Part shown: one piece after another, positions 20,249 through 31,100 of the stretch
Layout of the letters: each line of letters begins with the position of its first letter
Numbering within the stretch: position 1 is the first letter of the stretch
Origin: Blepharisma stoltei
Taxonomy: Eukaryota; Ciliophora; Heterotrichea; Heterotrichida; Blepharismidae
Assembly (NCBI GenBank): GCA_914767885.1
Contig: CAJZBQ010000002.1
Span: 868,001 to 932,000 of the forward strand
DNA: 64,000 nt
Direction: 5' to 3'
Made by a program: the position numbers and the translations under genes
Notes under the pieces: generated by a model
The model's input: only the letters and a program-made list of their open reading frames with translations
What the model was told of the DNA's origin: nothing
The model's database searches: none

Positions 20249-21409
20249 TTATATGAAAGAGCATCCTCCATTTATTAAGAGATTTAGAATTTTTATAGAA
20301 AATAAAAACACTTCTTTATACATCATAATTGGCACACTCAAAACTTTTTGAACACTTGAAGATTGTCTAGGATTTGAAGTCACCTTCGATAAAAGTAAAA
20401 CCATTAAACTTTCATAAGCCAAAATCCCACAGCAAATTGCAATTTCCCATACGGTTTGGTGTAAATAAAACACTAGCTCCCCCCTCCGTGAGTGAACAAA
20501 ACCATTAGAAAAATCCCTATTTTTTGCCTAAAAACCCACCCTCCGTGAGTGAACACAAAAATTTTTTATAGAAAAAATTTTTATATATAAATGATAATTA
20601 TATATGAAATCTAGAGCTAATTCTGTTTAATTTTAAACAAATTGCTTTTTTAAAACATAAATTTTTATAAATTAAATTAATATTTGCTTTCCAAATTTTT
20701 TGTGAATTAGGATTTTTTTTTTAAATTTCGAAAAAATATATTTTTTTATAAAATTTATATATAAATTTTTTTAAAAAAAAATTAACCCCCCTCCGTGAGT
20801 GAACAAAATTTTTTTGTTCACTCACGGAGGGGGGGAGTAAGAGCAGCGATTTTCCAATTGAAATGCATAAAACAACAATCAAAGATTTCATAAGAGAAAA
20901 ACTGCCTGAAATATAGACTATTGTAGACAGCCAATAAAAAGCAAATACTTGAAAACTGTAATGAATTACCGCTATTTCAGGGCTAAAGAAAAGAGACAGT
21001 CCACTAAGGAGAACTCCTTCTGATACCGCTAAAAGAGCTATTGTTACAAAGCTGGAGCTTAGCTTTGGGTTCTTTGTTTTAAAGTTCAATATCACTAATA
21101 TTGTGATAAAATACGATACGACACCATATACCAAGGCTATTGTTATTATTAAGTGGTTATTTGAGCTGATCATCATTGACAAAATATTCAATCCCATCGA
21201 GAACATAAAAGAAAAAATAGTTTTCGTTGCAAATATTGTGAGCACTAGTGATATCAGTTTATACCTCGGGAATGTTTTATATTTAATATTTTTGAAATTT
21301 CTGTCTATTTTTGATACGTCATGTTGGCTTGATAAAAGAGGAGAACTTAAATCAATAGCAATAACAATTAAATTTATTAATTCCTACCCTTTTGGAACAA
21401 AAAATCCAT
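20249..21409 (-). CDS. TMBIM/Bax-inhibitor-1-like multi-pass membrane protein
   Basis: Six to seven hydrophobic helices with the layout of the TMBIM (BI-1) family: SSSFVTIALLAVSEGVLLSG, then paired helices, then a helix preceded by CGILAYESLMVLLLSKV in place of the family's YDTQ segment, and a last MMYKEVFLFSIKILNLL helix. In other eukaryotes these are calcium-leak/cell-death regulators in ER or Golgi. A family-B MITE (20476-20839) is removed at TA to join KSLLL to VFYLHQ. The N-terminus is uncertain: the ATG at 21409 (MDFLFQKG) needs a further small gap before PLLSSQHDVSK. Similarity is to the fold pattern, not close sequence. Confidence 0.6.
20476..20839 (+). mobile_element. Family-B MITE (copy 1), IES in coding exon
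   Basis: TA at 20474-20475 and 20838-20839. The core CTCCGTGAGTGAACA occurs twice in direct order at the left end (20483 and 20540) and as an inverted hairpin pair at the right end (20790-20835). No coding content. Excision restores LLLVFYLHQ in the membrane-protein gene. Confidence 0.88.
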
Positions 21410-22521
21410 TTCCAATTTTATTGGGTTAAATTTTGTAAAAACAAATATTTTAAAATTGCTAAAATTAAAAAGATATAAATTGAATCTAATATGAAGAATT
21501 AATTCAAAAAATTAATTATTAAAGTGTAAAAGCCATCTAAAAATATTCTATTTGCACTTTTTCATTTTGGTTAAAACTAATTTTATAAAAATTAATTTTT
21601 CACCTATAAAATTTTCCTATTGAAAAAAAAATTGCTTAAGTTTAAAGGTTTAAAGTACCCAAAAAATGAAAATTTTACCTATGTTTTTTCCTATTTAAAG
21701 GGAGGAGTAAGATTCTCGTTTAACATCATCTCCAGGTTGCCTGTTGCCGCAACTGTCTTCAAAACCGCTCTGGGGTGAATTCACGCCATCTTCCTCCCCC
21801 CACCAAAGTGTGCCACCTTAGGCTCCGAAGATTCTTCTTCGAGCTCAAGCTACCTACTTAGGTCCGTTAGATACCCTAAAGGTCTCAATCCACCGCCTGA
21901 GTAAGTGGTACCTTTCTGGTAAAATTCGATTCCAGATCAAGAGTCATTTAGGAAAAAACACCCAACTCTTGCTTCCCTGCCTGGAAAACAACCTCATAAT
22001 TAAATATGCAATGGAAGAATTTCAGTTGGGAGACCAGAAAATTCGAGCAATGCCATATTTTAATTATGGAGAACTTAAGTCAGAGCGATTCATTTTTATA
22101 AATCTATAAGTAAAATCTATAAAGTTTTTAGGCCATCTCAGCAATTAATTTTGCTATTTAAAAGAAAATTAAACATATGAGATATAAATATCTGAATTTA
22201 ATTACAACTTATGATCTGCATTTTAAGCTAATAATAGCTTTCATATTCAATTTAAAATGGTATGACATATAATAGAGCGAGACAGATATATAATAAAATA
22301 TTATAAATACACAAAAGTTAATAAAAAATAAGCAATAAATCTTATATGCTTAAGCTAGGTATAATAAGAATAATCTTTAGCATTGTTAAAATTATTGATT
22401 ATTATTTTCTAGATAAAAAATATTTTATTCTTAGATTTCAAGGTTATTTAATTGATATTGTCTCAAATACAACAAAGAACTTCTAATAATTCTAAATTTT
22501 GATATTATTTAGATAAAATAC
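21410..22521. other. Intergenic 1.1 kb with one GC-rich retroelement-like block
   Basis: AT-rich on both sides of a GC-richer block at 21706-21990, which contains AATTCGATTCC (tRNA box-B-like, near 21927) and no open frame. This block resembles the SINE-like IESs in base composition, but no clear target-site duplication was found, so its ends are approximate. Confidence 0.4.
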
Positions 22522-24905
22522 ATGCTCAAAAGAAAACGCGGGAAAACTACATCTCCTTTATCACCAAATAAAAGTACAATATCTATAAGAAATATACCCA
22601 AAAAAACAAAGCTCAATAATCATCACAAAGGAGAGAACGGTTATGAACAAACAACGCTAAGCCAGACATTCTTAAAGAAACCACCAGCTCAATCCCCAAA
22701 ACTTAATAAACAAATTCAGCCAAAAATAGATGAGCAAAATTTCCCGCCACAAACTCTACAAACTTATCGTTTATATCCCGAAATTGAAGGTATAATTCGG
22801 TCATATCTCAAGGTATATAGGCCATAATAGGAGAATAAATGCATTGCTATTTAAAAGTCAATGGTATTTTATAATAAAAATCAGAAAATTAGTTAAAATA
22901 ATATATCGAAATTAGTATATATAAAAAAACTTAAAGATAAAAATTTTTTTGCCCTTGAAGAACCTCAAAAATCGATAATTATCGAAGGGCCAAGTGGCTG
23001 TGGGAAAACATTTCTAATAAAAAGCTTATGTGAAGAATTAGGCTTAAGGATTCTTGAACTTGGAGTATCTCATAATCGAAATAGTGCGCAAACAATAAAA
23101 ATTTTATCTGAAGCTACACAAACCTATGCCTTGACCTCAGGGGAAGTAAAAAATATCCAGGGAAGTATCATTCTACTTGATGACGTCGACATAGTTTTAG
23201 AGCCTGATAAAGGCTTCCACAAAAGTGTTTCAGACTTATTATACAATATAAAGCAATTCACATTGACATATTTTTAATTATTATCTATTTATTCTATAAA
23301 TATAAGATAATTACAATTAAATTAAGTGTTAAAGGTGTTTAGCACCACTCCCATAAGAGACTTGGCCTGACAACTAGAGATCACGGAATTCCTACCAATT
23401 AAAATGGCGCAGCATATGGACAGTCATTCCAAAACAATGTGGCCATCAGCCCGGCTGCGCATCTAACTCAGCCTGCTTGCTGTCATCCTCACTTGACCTA
23501 GCCCCTGCGCGTGTTTCTCCTAACTCCCCCCCTCCGTGAGTGAACAAAAAAATTTTGTTCACTCACGGAGGGGGGGTTATTTTTTTTTTTTTTAAAATTT
23601 ATATATAAATTTTCTAAAAATATTTAAAAAAATCCTAATTCGCAAAAATTTGGAAAGCAAAAATTAATTTAATTTATAAAATTTATGTTTTAAAAAGCAA
23701 TTCGTTTAAAATTAAACAGAATTAGCTCTATATTTCATTATACTAATTATCATTTATATATCAACATTTTTGTTCACTCACGGAGGGTGGGTTTTTTGGC
23801 AAAAAATAGGGATTTTTCTAATGGTTTTGTTCACTCACGGAGGGGGGGGAGTAAGGGTCACCTTCCTCGGGTGTACCGAGTGGAAATCCCTGAATCTCTT
23901 GATTCCCTAGTTGTAATTCCTTCACCTTATAGGAGAAGCTAAACTAAATTTCAGGACAGAAGTACTCTAAGTAAAAACCAAACCCTATAAACTAAATTCT
24001 ATGAGAAGAAAAATTAGCAAAGCTAATTTCTCTTAAATCGGATGCTATTTTATTTATCCTATAATATAACGTAACCTTAATTTTTTATATTACCATTTAT
24101 GTTAAGTACTATAGGGTCAAATCGGAATCCAATAATAATGACCTGCCAATGCTCACCCAAAATTTTCAGATCCCATGATAACGTCAAAGTTTGCCGCATA
24201 GAAAGATCTCCAGAAAAAGTTTTTGGGTTTATAAAATGAAAGCGAGACGAATTAAAGTTAAAATTAAGCGACGAAGAATTAGAAGTTTTATGCACCCACA
24301 CAAAAGCGAATTTGCATGCACTGCTAAATGCTATGAAGTTGATTGTAAGTTTTAGATAGAGACCTCTAGATTTAATTGGCTGAGACAATGCAAGACTTAT
24401 CCCTCCTAACTCTGTGGAGATTGTAAAAGAATCAAAGGCTAATATGCTGGAAAGCGAAATGCTGAATTTCATAGAAAATAACTCGACCAGTATATACCTA
24501 GGAATTGATGAATATGTGAATTGGCTTGAAGGACTTGAAGAAATCGACATTTTGAACTTATTTAGCAAGAATATTCAAGAAAAAGAGAACCCAATCTTAA
24601 ATGAATGCTCGATTTATAGTGGCACGATGGCCTATATGCAATATTTAAGCGACTATTTTATGAGGAATCAAGAAAGCACTTGCAGATGTAAGCTTCAAGA
24701 AATTGATGAAGAAAAATCTAATTTGACTATTGTTAGGGAACATTTGGCACATATGGGAGACCCAACTGATTATATTGGGTATTTTCAGGAAATCTCGAAA
24801 ATGTCTTGTGATGTGGAGCCTTCTTATTATCTACGGACTAAGCCAAAGCTGGCAAATCTGATGTCGATATTCTTGCAGAGAAACCCGAACTTGTTTAGGA
24901 CTTAA
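22522..24905 (+). CDS. ATAD5/Elg1-type RFC-like PCNA unloader (AAA+ ATPase) split by IESs
   Basis: Lys/Pro-rich N-terminus (MLKRKRGKTTSPLSP), then a 102-bp IES (22816-22917). The AAA+ core follows: Walker A EGPSGCGKT (about 22980), the family-typical ILSEATQT, and Walker B SIILLDDVDIV (about 23165). After DLLYNIKQFT the frame is lost into a large insertion and resumes near 24085 with PFMLSTIGSNRNPIIM, the sensor-1 region. A 15-nt intron at 24345-24359 joins MKLI to RPLDLIGWDN; the helical C-terminus ends at 24905. Elg1/ATAD5 removes PCNA from DNA after replication. The junction of the large insertion was not resolved. Confidence 0.75.
22816..22917. other. Short IES (102 bp) in the ATAD5-like gene
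   Basis: Flanked by TATAT on both sides (from 22814 and from 22916), so the exact TA pair is ambiguous. Any matching pair yields SYLKVYIKKLKDKN in frame, immediately before the Walker A block. Confidence 0.75.
23270..24085. mobile_element. Large compound IES in the ATAD5-like gene, ends approximate
   Basis: Between the Walker B and sensor-1 regions lies about 815 bp of non-coding DNA. A GC-richer SINE-like block contains AAAATGGCGC at 23401 and continues after 23854, and a family-B MITE is inserted in its middle. I could not find a single TA pair that joins the exons in frame, so there may be two adjacent IESs. Confidence 0.55.
23523..23853 (-). mobile_element. Family-B MITE (copy 2), nested in another IES
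   Basis: TA at 23521-23522 and 23852-23853. The hairpin end is at the left (23527-23577) and two direct cores lie at the right (about 23771 and 23829), so the copy is reversed relative to copy 1. Flanking GC-rich sequence (TCTCC and AGGGTCACC) is continuous once it is removed, showing nested insertion. Confidence 0.85.
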
Positions 24906-25198
24906 AATGTGTATTGCAGATTTTTATAAAAATAATATTTACGTTGTTATCTTCTTATTCTTAAGCTGTTACTGAGGAATTCGAATTCTGCGAAATTAAA
25001 ACCTTTTTAAATATTATTTTGATTTATTATAAATAGCTTATTTAATATAATTTAATAATTATTTCTAAAGATTTTCAAATAAATATAATTGGTCCTCTAA
25101 CATAAATTAAAAATAGCGCTTTGGTTATAAGAGGAGAGCTAAGAAATAAATTAAATTGCCCTGCCCTGAAAAAGCGGAGACATAATAAACCTGAAAAA

Positions 25199-28043
25199 AT
25201 GTCGCAAAAAAGTTTACGAATAAAGCTGACTTGAAAGATTATTGTTCCTTTGATGATAGGTATGATTCTTATTTGCAGCGTCGCAATAGTCCCATTGTAT
25301 AACGAATATCCTATTTGAATAGACAACTATATTAATGATATACATGATGATCAAGGAAAAGCAATGATAGATGTATCGCTATATCTCGTTAAAAGTGAGT
25401 CACTTAATATCATCCAGCACTCAGCAAACCTTATTCTATAATAGAGCTAAGCTCTTTAATTTTCAATTAAAAACCCTCTTTTTCTATAGAAAATAGAATA
25501 CTGGCTATAATCATAAAAAGCTCAGTTTCTTTAACTAATTTATGATAATTGCCAGGGCTTTAATGAATTCTTACTTCGGAAATTCATTAGCAATAAAAAC
25601 TCAAAATTATTCACCTGGGCTAAACTACGTAAGCGGAATAGCAATAGCTGAAAATAAAGCTAAGCTATCATGCTGAAATAACATAACAAATACAAGTTAC
25701 TGTCAGGCTCTTTGATTTACTTCTCCAAGCGATGATAATACTGCTAACCTAAATAAAACTTCTCTTCTAAATCTGAATTCATCAGCTGTCTTTGATAGTT
25801 TCTTAAGACCTATGGCTGTGATTGGCTATAAGCTGAATCCATTATTTGGAGACGTGTTTATAGGCTTTGAAAATGATGGTCTTTACTATTTAAATCCAGC
25901 AGGAAATTACAGTTTTCTAGCTAATGCATCTAAAAACTCCTTATGCAGTAGCCCAACCTATCAATATGACCCAAGATGCACACTGTGGTTTGAGGAAACA
26001 AAAAGCAAGTCTTTTGAAACCAGAAACAGCGTGGTTTTAACAGACCTCAATTTAGATATAAACTCTTTAAGCCAATCAGCTTGTGTAGGAATTTGGAGTG
26101 ACTCTGACGATTTTATATTGTCAAGCTGCCTAAAGTTTTATCTAAATTCATTCAGAAAACGCTTATGGGGAGTAAATGTAGGAAAAGGGTCTTATATATA
26201 TGTGCTGGATGCTAGTGGAGAGGTTATTGTGTATTCTAAATCAACGTGGACTTCAGCAAATCCTCCATCAATTTTTGAGCTTGAGTTTGGGAAAAATGCA
26301 GATTCTATCTCTGCTGAAGTAAGATATTACAGAGACCATATTTTACCAATTTTTCAAAAAAATAAGACAGAATTGGCATATTATTATAAAAATGGCGATA
26401 AAATGCTGATTTCGGTTGCCCCTATAAAGATACAGCTTGGCCTAAATTCTGAGCTGACTCCTTGGGCATCTGTAGGAATTGTAATAAAAGAATCGGATAC
26501 GACTAAAAAACTAGACAAGTTAAAAGATGATTTTTATTATCTAATGTATGGTGAAATTGCCATATTTGCTGTTCTTATAGTCTTTTTTGGAATTTGATGT
26601 TATTTTTTAACAAAATTCCTTTCAGCTGCAGTTACAAAACCTGTAGAAAAATTATCATGCATTTTAAAACGATTATTTAAGAAAGATCTAGGAGTTGATA
26701 TCATGGAAGAATATGAGCCGGGTCCTCCAGAAATTGGCTCTTTATATGAAATCTTTGAGAAACTCCGAATTGTTCTTAAAATGCAGGATTCTATAAAATT
26801 CAACGACGAAACAGCTGGCATGATTAATTACGCTCAAGCTCTAAATTTATTCAGAGACTTCAGGAATAAAAAAGCTATGGAACTTTGCCATAGAGAACTC
26901 GGAAACATTCATTTTCAGAATAAAAGATACCCAGAAGCAGCATTAAATTATTATAGCTCATATAGACTCTCCAAAAACATAGAAGGCATTTCAGAGCTGG
27001 AAAAAGCCAGAATTAAAATCCAAACAGCAAAATCTATGCTATTTGCAGGAACCAAAAAAGAAGAAGCGATTGAAATGTTTAATGAAGCTATTGATTTCTA
27101 TAAATCTCAGTCATATAAAAATATAGAGATTATTCTCTGTTTGCTGGATAAAATAGAAAGCCTTTTTGCAGTCAGCCAAATCCCAGTCTCAGATATAGAT
27201 GAAGTGGAAAAGCTACTACAGGAATGAATTCCATTAAGCATGCAAAGCATTCTTCAGCAAAAATATTTATATTTTAGAGCTTTTCAATATGAAATGCAAG
27301 AAGATTTAAAAACTGCTTCAAGGCTGTATATGATATGCATAGAAGGATTTATTGATTTCGACCCTAATATAAGGAAAAAAACTCTTGAAAGATTAATTGG
27401 GATTTTTGAAAAAAATAGTCTGCCTTGCTATGAATTAAAGATTTTATGGAAAAATTTGAATGAAATTAGCAAAGATATCGCCCTAATTATTGATACAAAA
27501 ATTTGCAACTTAGAGGTCCAGAACAATATATTGTGGCTTATTGAAGCTGTTTTTAATAAAAATGATAGGCTATCTATAATTGATTTTGATGAAGCCATAC
27601 AGATTCACTTTAATTTAACCCAAAAAATCCCTAAAAATATTCGTTTCTCTATTATTGATTTAATCAACCAATCTGGAAAATCTGTGCTTTATGATGGAAT
27701 TAATGCTGGGATTAACCAAATTTGTGCTTTGGATATCAAAAATTCAGCACTTTTGCCAAGCCCGAATATCCAGCAGAAATGGGTCATAGCGATTTGTGGA
27801 AGTGGAGATAAAGGAAGCGAAATTAGACAAGATTTTCTGTCTAAAAAGGTTAATGAGCTGGGGATAAATTTGGTGATTGTTTATATCAATTATGATCCTA
27901 ATCAAGCTAATGAGTTAGGATTATTAATAAACTCAAGTCCACGAGGTGTGGTAATTTCAGTCTATTCAGACGATGATATCAGATCAGCAGTTCAAAAAAC
28001 TGCAGCATTTATGTGCCCATCAAAATGTGTATTTAACAATTAA
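25199..28043 (+). CDS. Transmembrane dCache sensor with TPR-like and vWA-like domains, copy 1
   Basis: Start MSQKSLRIKLTW, then a first membrane helix and an extracellular dCache-type domain (SSAVFDSFLRPMA, FGDVFIGFENDGLYYLNP, YDPRCTLWF). A second membrane helix follows near 26530-26640, then a HAMP-like stretch ending MEEYEPGPPE. Helical TPR-like repeats (AMELCHRELGNIHFQNKRYPEAALNYY) lead into a C-terminal vWA-like domain (KDIALIIDTK, GKSVLYDGINAGI, KWVIAICGSGDKGS). TGA is Trp at several positions (25234, 25681, 26595, 27225). One IES (25439-25547) joins NLIL to IARALMNSYF. Probably a chemosensory signalling protein; the ligand is unknown. Confidence 0.8.
25439..25547. other. IES (109 bp) in dCache gene 1
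   Basis: TA at 25437-25438 and 25546-25547. It contains stops in frame; removal gives QHSANLILIARALMNSYF, aligned with the paralog. No terminal repeats. Confidence 0.8.
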
Positions 28044-28162
28044 TTTTTATAAATTTCATTAAGATAGGGTATAAATTTGTATAAATATAACGTGAATCTA
28101 TTTCTCACCAAATTATAATCCATTTTTGCAACTTTCCTTACAAAAATTATTCAACATACTAA

Positions 28163-31100
28163 ATGTCAAATACAGGATTGACAAGAAAGCTGACCTGAGG
28201 TATTCTTGTGCCTTTAGTTGCAGGGATGGTTCTGATTACCATAATTGCGTCAGTTCCTTTATACATTCAATACCCAACATGAATTGATAATTATATCAAT
28301 CACATGATCAACGATCAAGGAAATGCTATGCTCAATGTAAGTAGCTTCGTTGGCAAAACTGGGTCATCGAATGTTGTACAACATGTAGGCATAATCATAA
28401 AATGGTGCCACTTGAGTTTTCTGATCTTCTGGCCGAGAATTTTCTTTTTGCATTTTATAATTATGGGGTTAAGCTGTCCCTGAGAATTTATCCCTGCTAT
28501 GACAGGGCCTAAAGAGCTTGCGATGCGCAGCGCAGGGTTCCTGTGCCTTACGGATTTCGAATTTTAAGGAAGAATGTCACCAACTCAAGGCGGTAGATGC
28601 TGGAAACTTTAGAGTGCCTAACAGACCCAAGTTGGCTTTATGATCGAGTCTGAAGGAAGGCTGCTGAAATTTGAACGCACGAGTCTATGCACCACTTAGG
28701 GCGAAACCACAGTACCTGACGTAACAGAAACAGGGACGGGAGCCCAGATAAGAAGAAGATTAATTTTAATGTAATATACAATATGCAGCCAATTTAATGA
28801 TTATTGCTAATATATTATTTCTTGTTAAATAAAACATCAATATTATTTATATACTTTCTAATTAAGGCTGCCCTTTTGGTATTAAAATGCATATACTCAT
28901 GGAAGAATATTTAGTTCAAGATATTCTATCGGTAAAAAATGATTTCAATTATGAGGACAATTATGTAAGTGGAGTAGGCTTTGATGAAGGCAATATGACT
29001 GTGCCAGGCTTAATTGAAAAAACAAATATGAGCTACTATGCAGCCATGTGGTATCTTAACCCTGATATCAAAAATTCTTCACTTTTGCCTCCTGAATCAT
29101 ATAGGAATTTAAAGTCTTCAGCTGTGTTTGACAGCTTTTTAAGGCCAATGGCACAGCTTGGGGATGAAGCAAGCCCTTATTTTGGAGATGTGTATATAGG
29201 TTACGATATAGATGGCTTTTTTTATACAAATCCTACATACTATAGAGGCTATTTTTTAAACTATTCAGAGATGAATTGCAGCTATAACCAAGGAAGTCCA
29301 GCCCAATTTGACCCTAGATGCCGTCCTTGGTACGCTCAAACCAAAACCTCTACATCTCCTAACAACCCCAGTATTGTATTAACTGAACCTTATCAATCAA
29401 TCAGCAATTTCAATTTAGGGCAATCAGCATGCACAGGGCTATGATACGGTAACCAAACTTATATTCTTACTGCCTGCATCGATTATTCCCTAACTTCTGC
29501 TGAAAATCATTTACTAAATGTAAGTGTCGGCGGCTCTACATATTCCTATGCATTAGCAGCTGATGGAAGAGTCATAATCCACCCAAAACTAAACAGGACC
29601 TCAAACGTCGTCCCACCTATAACCCAGCTGGAATTTGGTAATAACCCAGACCAAGACGAAGTTAACTATTATAATGAGCACATTTTGCCTTATTTTAAAC
29701 AAGTCAGGACTATAAAAACTTATTACTACAAAAATGGGGAAAAAATGATGATTGCTATATCCCCAATGTTATGTTGTTATGCTAAGATGCTATGTATTTT
29801 AAGTCCCTACTTCGCCGTCGTGACGTTCTACAGGGATTAACCCCATAGGGTGGCTAAGGCATGGCCGCTTCAAGCCCGGGCCGAAAACCCCCGGTTTCTC
29901 GGTAGAGGTGATGGTCAAGGGACAGCTCATACTGTCTTCGCTGACCGCCTCCATTTCCAACTTGACTCGTCGCCCTGAATCTTGCGCCAACTCTGTCCGT
30001 ACGTCGCCAGATCTGCCCACTGAAGGGCACCTTTTAACTGGAGAGACCCTCGATTTCTCGTCTAATTTGCCTTCCCCTCTTTTTACGGTAATCCCGAGAA
30101 AGAACTCAACAGCTTTCGCCATTCGGGGCAAAGCACAGAAGCAGCCTAGGCAGGTATGTCGCCCTGCCTCATTTAGGGCACCCACTGGGGGCTGGGCGCT
30201 GCTGGCAAAAAGGAGTCACGAAAAACTGCTCAAGGGTCCTTCTGGTCACAAAAACAGCGGTCTTTGCGCTTAGACCTCTCGCCTTGAGGTCCCAAGACAT
30301 AGCTGGGCCAATTCCTGGCTCCAAAAACCATGCCCGGATATACACGGGTAACCGTCTCGAGAGGACGGGTCGGACGTCATCCGCCATTTTATGTATATGC
30401 TATATCCCCAATTTTAATTAAGCAGGATATTGAAGAGCACCAAACCCACTGAGCGTCAATAGGAATTGTAATGAACCAAAAAGAGATGACAAAAGATGTA
30501 GAAGGGCTCAAAGAAGACTGTAATATATTGCTATATGTGGAGTATGGAATTTTTGGAAGCATTGAGCTGATTATTGCTGTTCTATGCTACTATTTAACAA
30601 AAAATATCGCCAGGACCATTGTGGCGCCTATAGATAAATTATCAGAAATTTTAGATAAACTTATTAAGCATGACTTGGGATTAGATATAATGGAACAATA
30701 TGAGCCAGGCCCTCCAGAAATAAACGCGCTATATGAGGTGTTTGATAAGCTTAGAGTTGTGCTTAAACTTCATGATCCAAGCCAGTTTAAGCACGAAACA
30801 AATGCTATGATGAATTACGCCCAAGCCCTCAATCTTTTTAGTAAATTCAGAAATAAAAAAGCAATGGAACTTTGCTATAGAGAGCTTGGGAATATTCATT
30901 TTAGGTCTGAGCGGTATCAAGACGCTGCTTTAAGCTATTATAACTCTTATAGAATAGCTAAACAGATTGAAGGGTTTCCAGAGCAGGAAATGGTAAAAAG
31001 GAAAACCCAAACTGCCAAAGCAATGATGATAGCAGGCGTCAGAAAAGAAGAAGCCATGGAGATGTTCCACGAAGCCATTGATTTTTACCAAAATTCGTCA

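Noticed and set aside
20115-20251. Fusion of the TMBIM-like and RING genes across one IES
   Set aside because: An in-frame TA pair exists, but a different TA pair (20113 and 20190) gives the RING gene its own ATG, and the membrane-protein gene has a natural TAA at its family-typical end.
21103-21429. Plus-strand 108-codon frame
   Set aside because: Antisense shadow of the TMBIM-like gene's hydrophobic helices.
24077-24568. Minus-strand 163-codon frame
   Set aside because: It overlaps the plus-strand ATAD5-like exon, which has conserved motifs and a 15-nt intron; the minus frame has no recognisable protein features.
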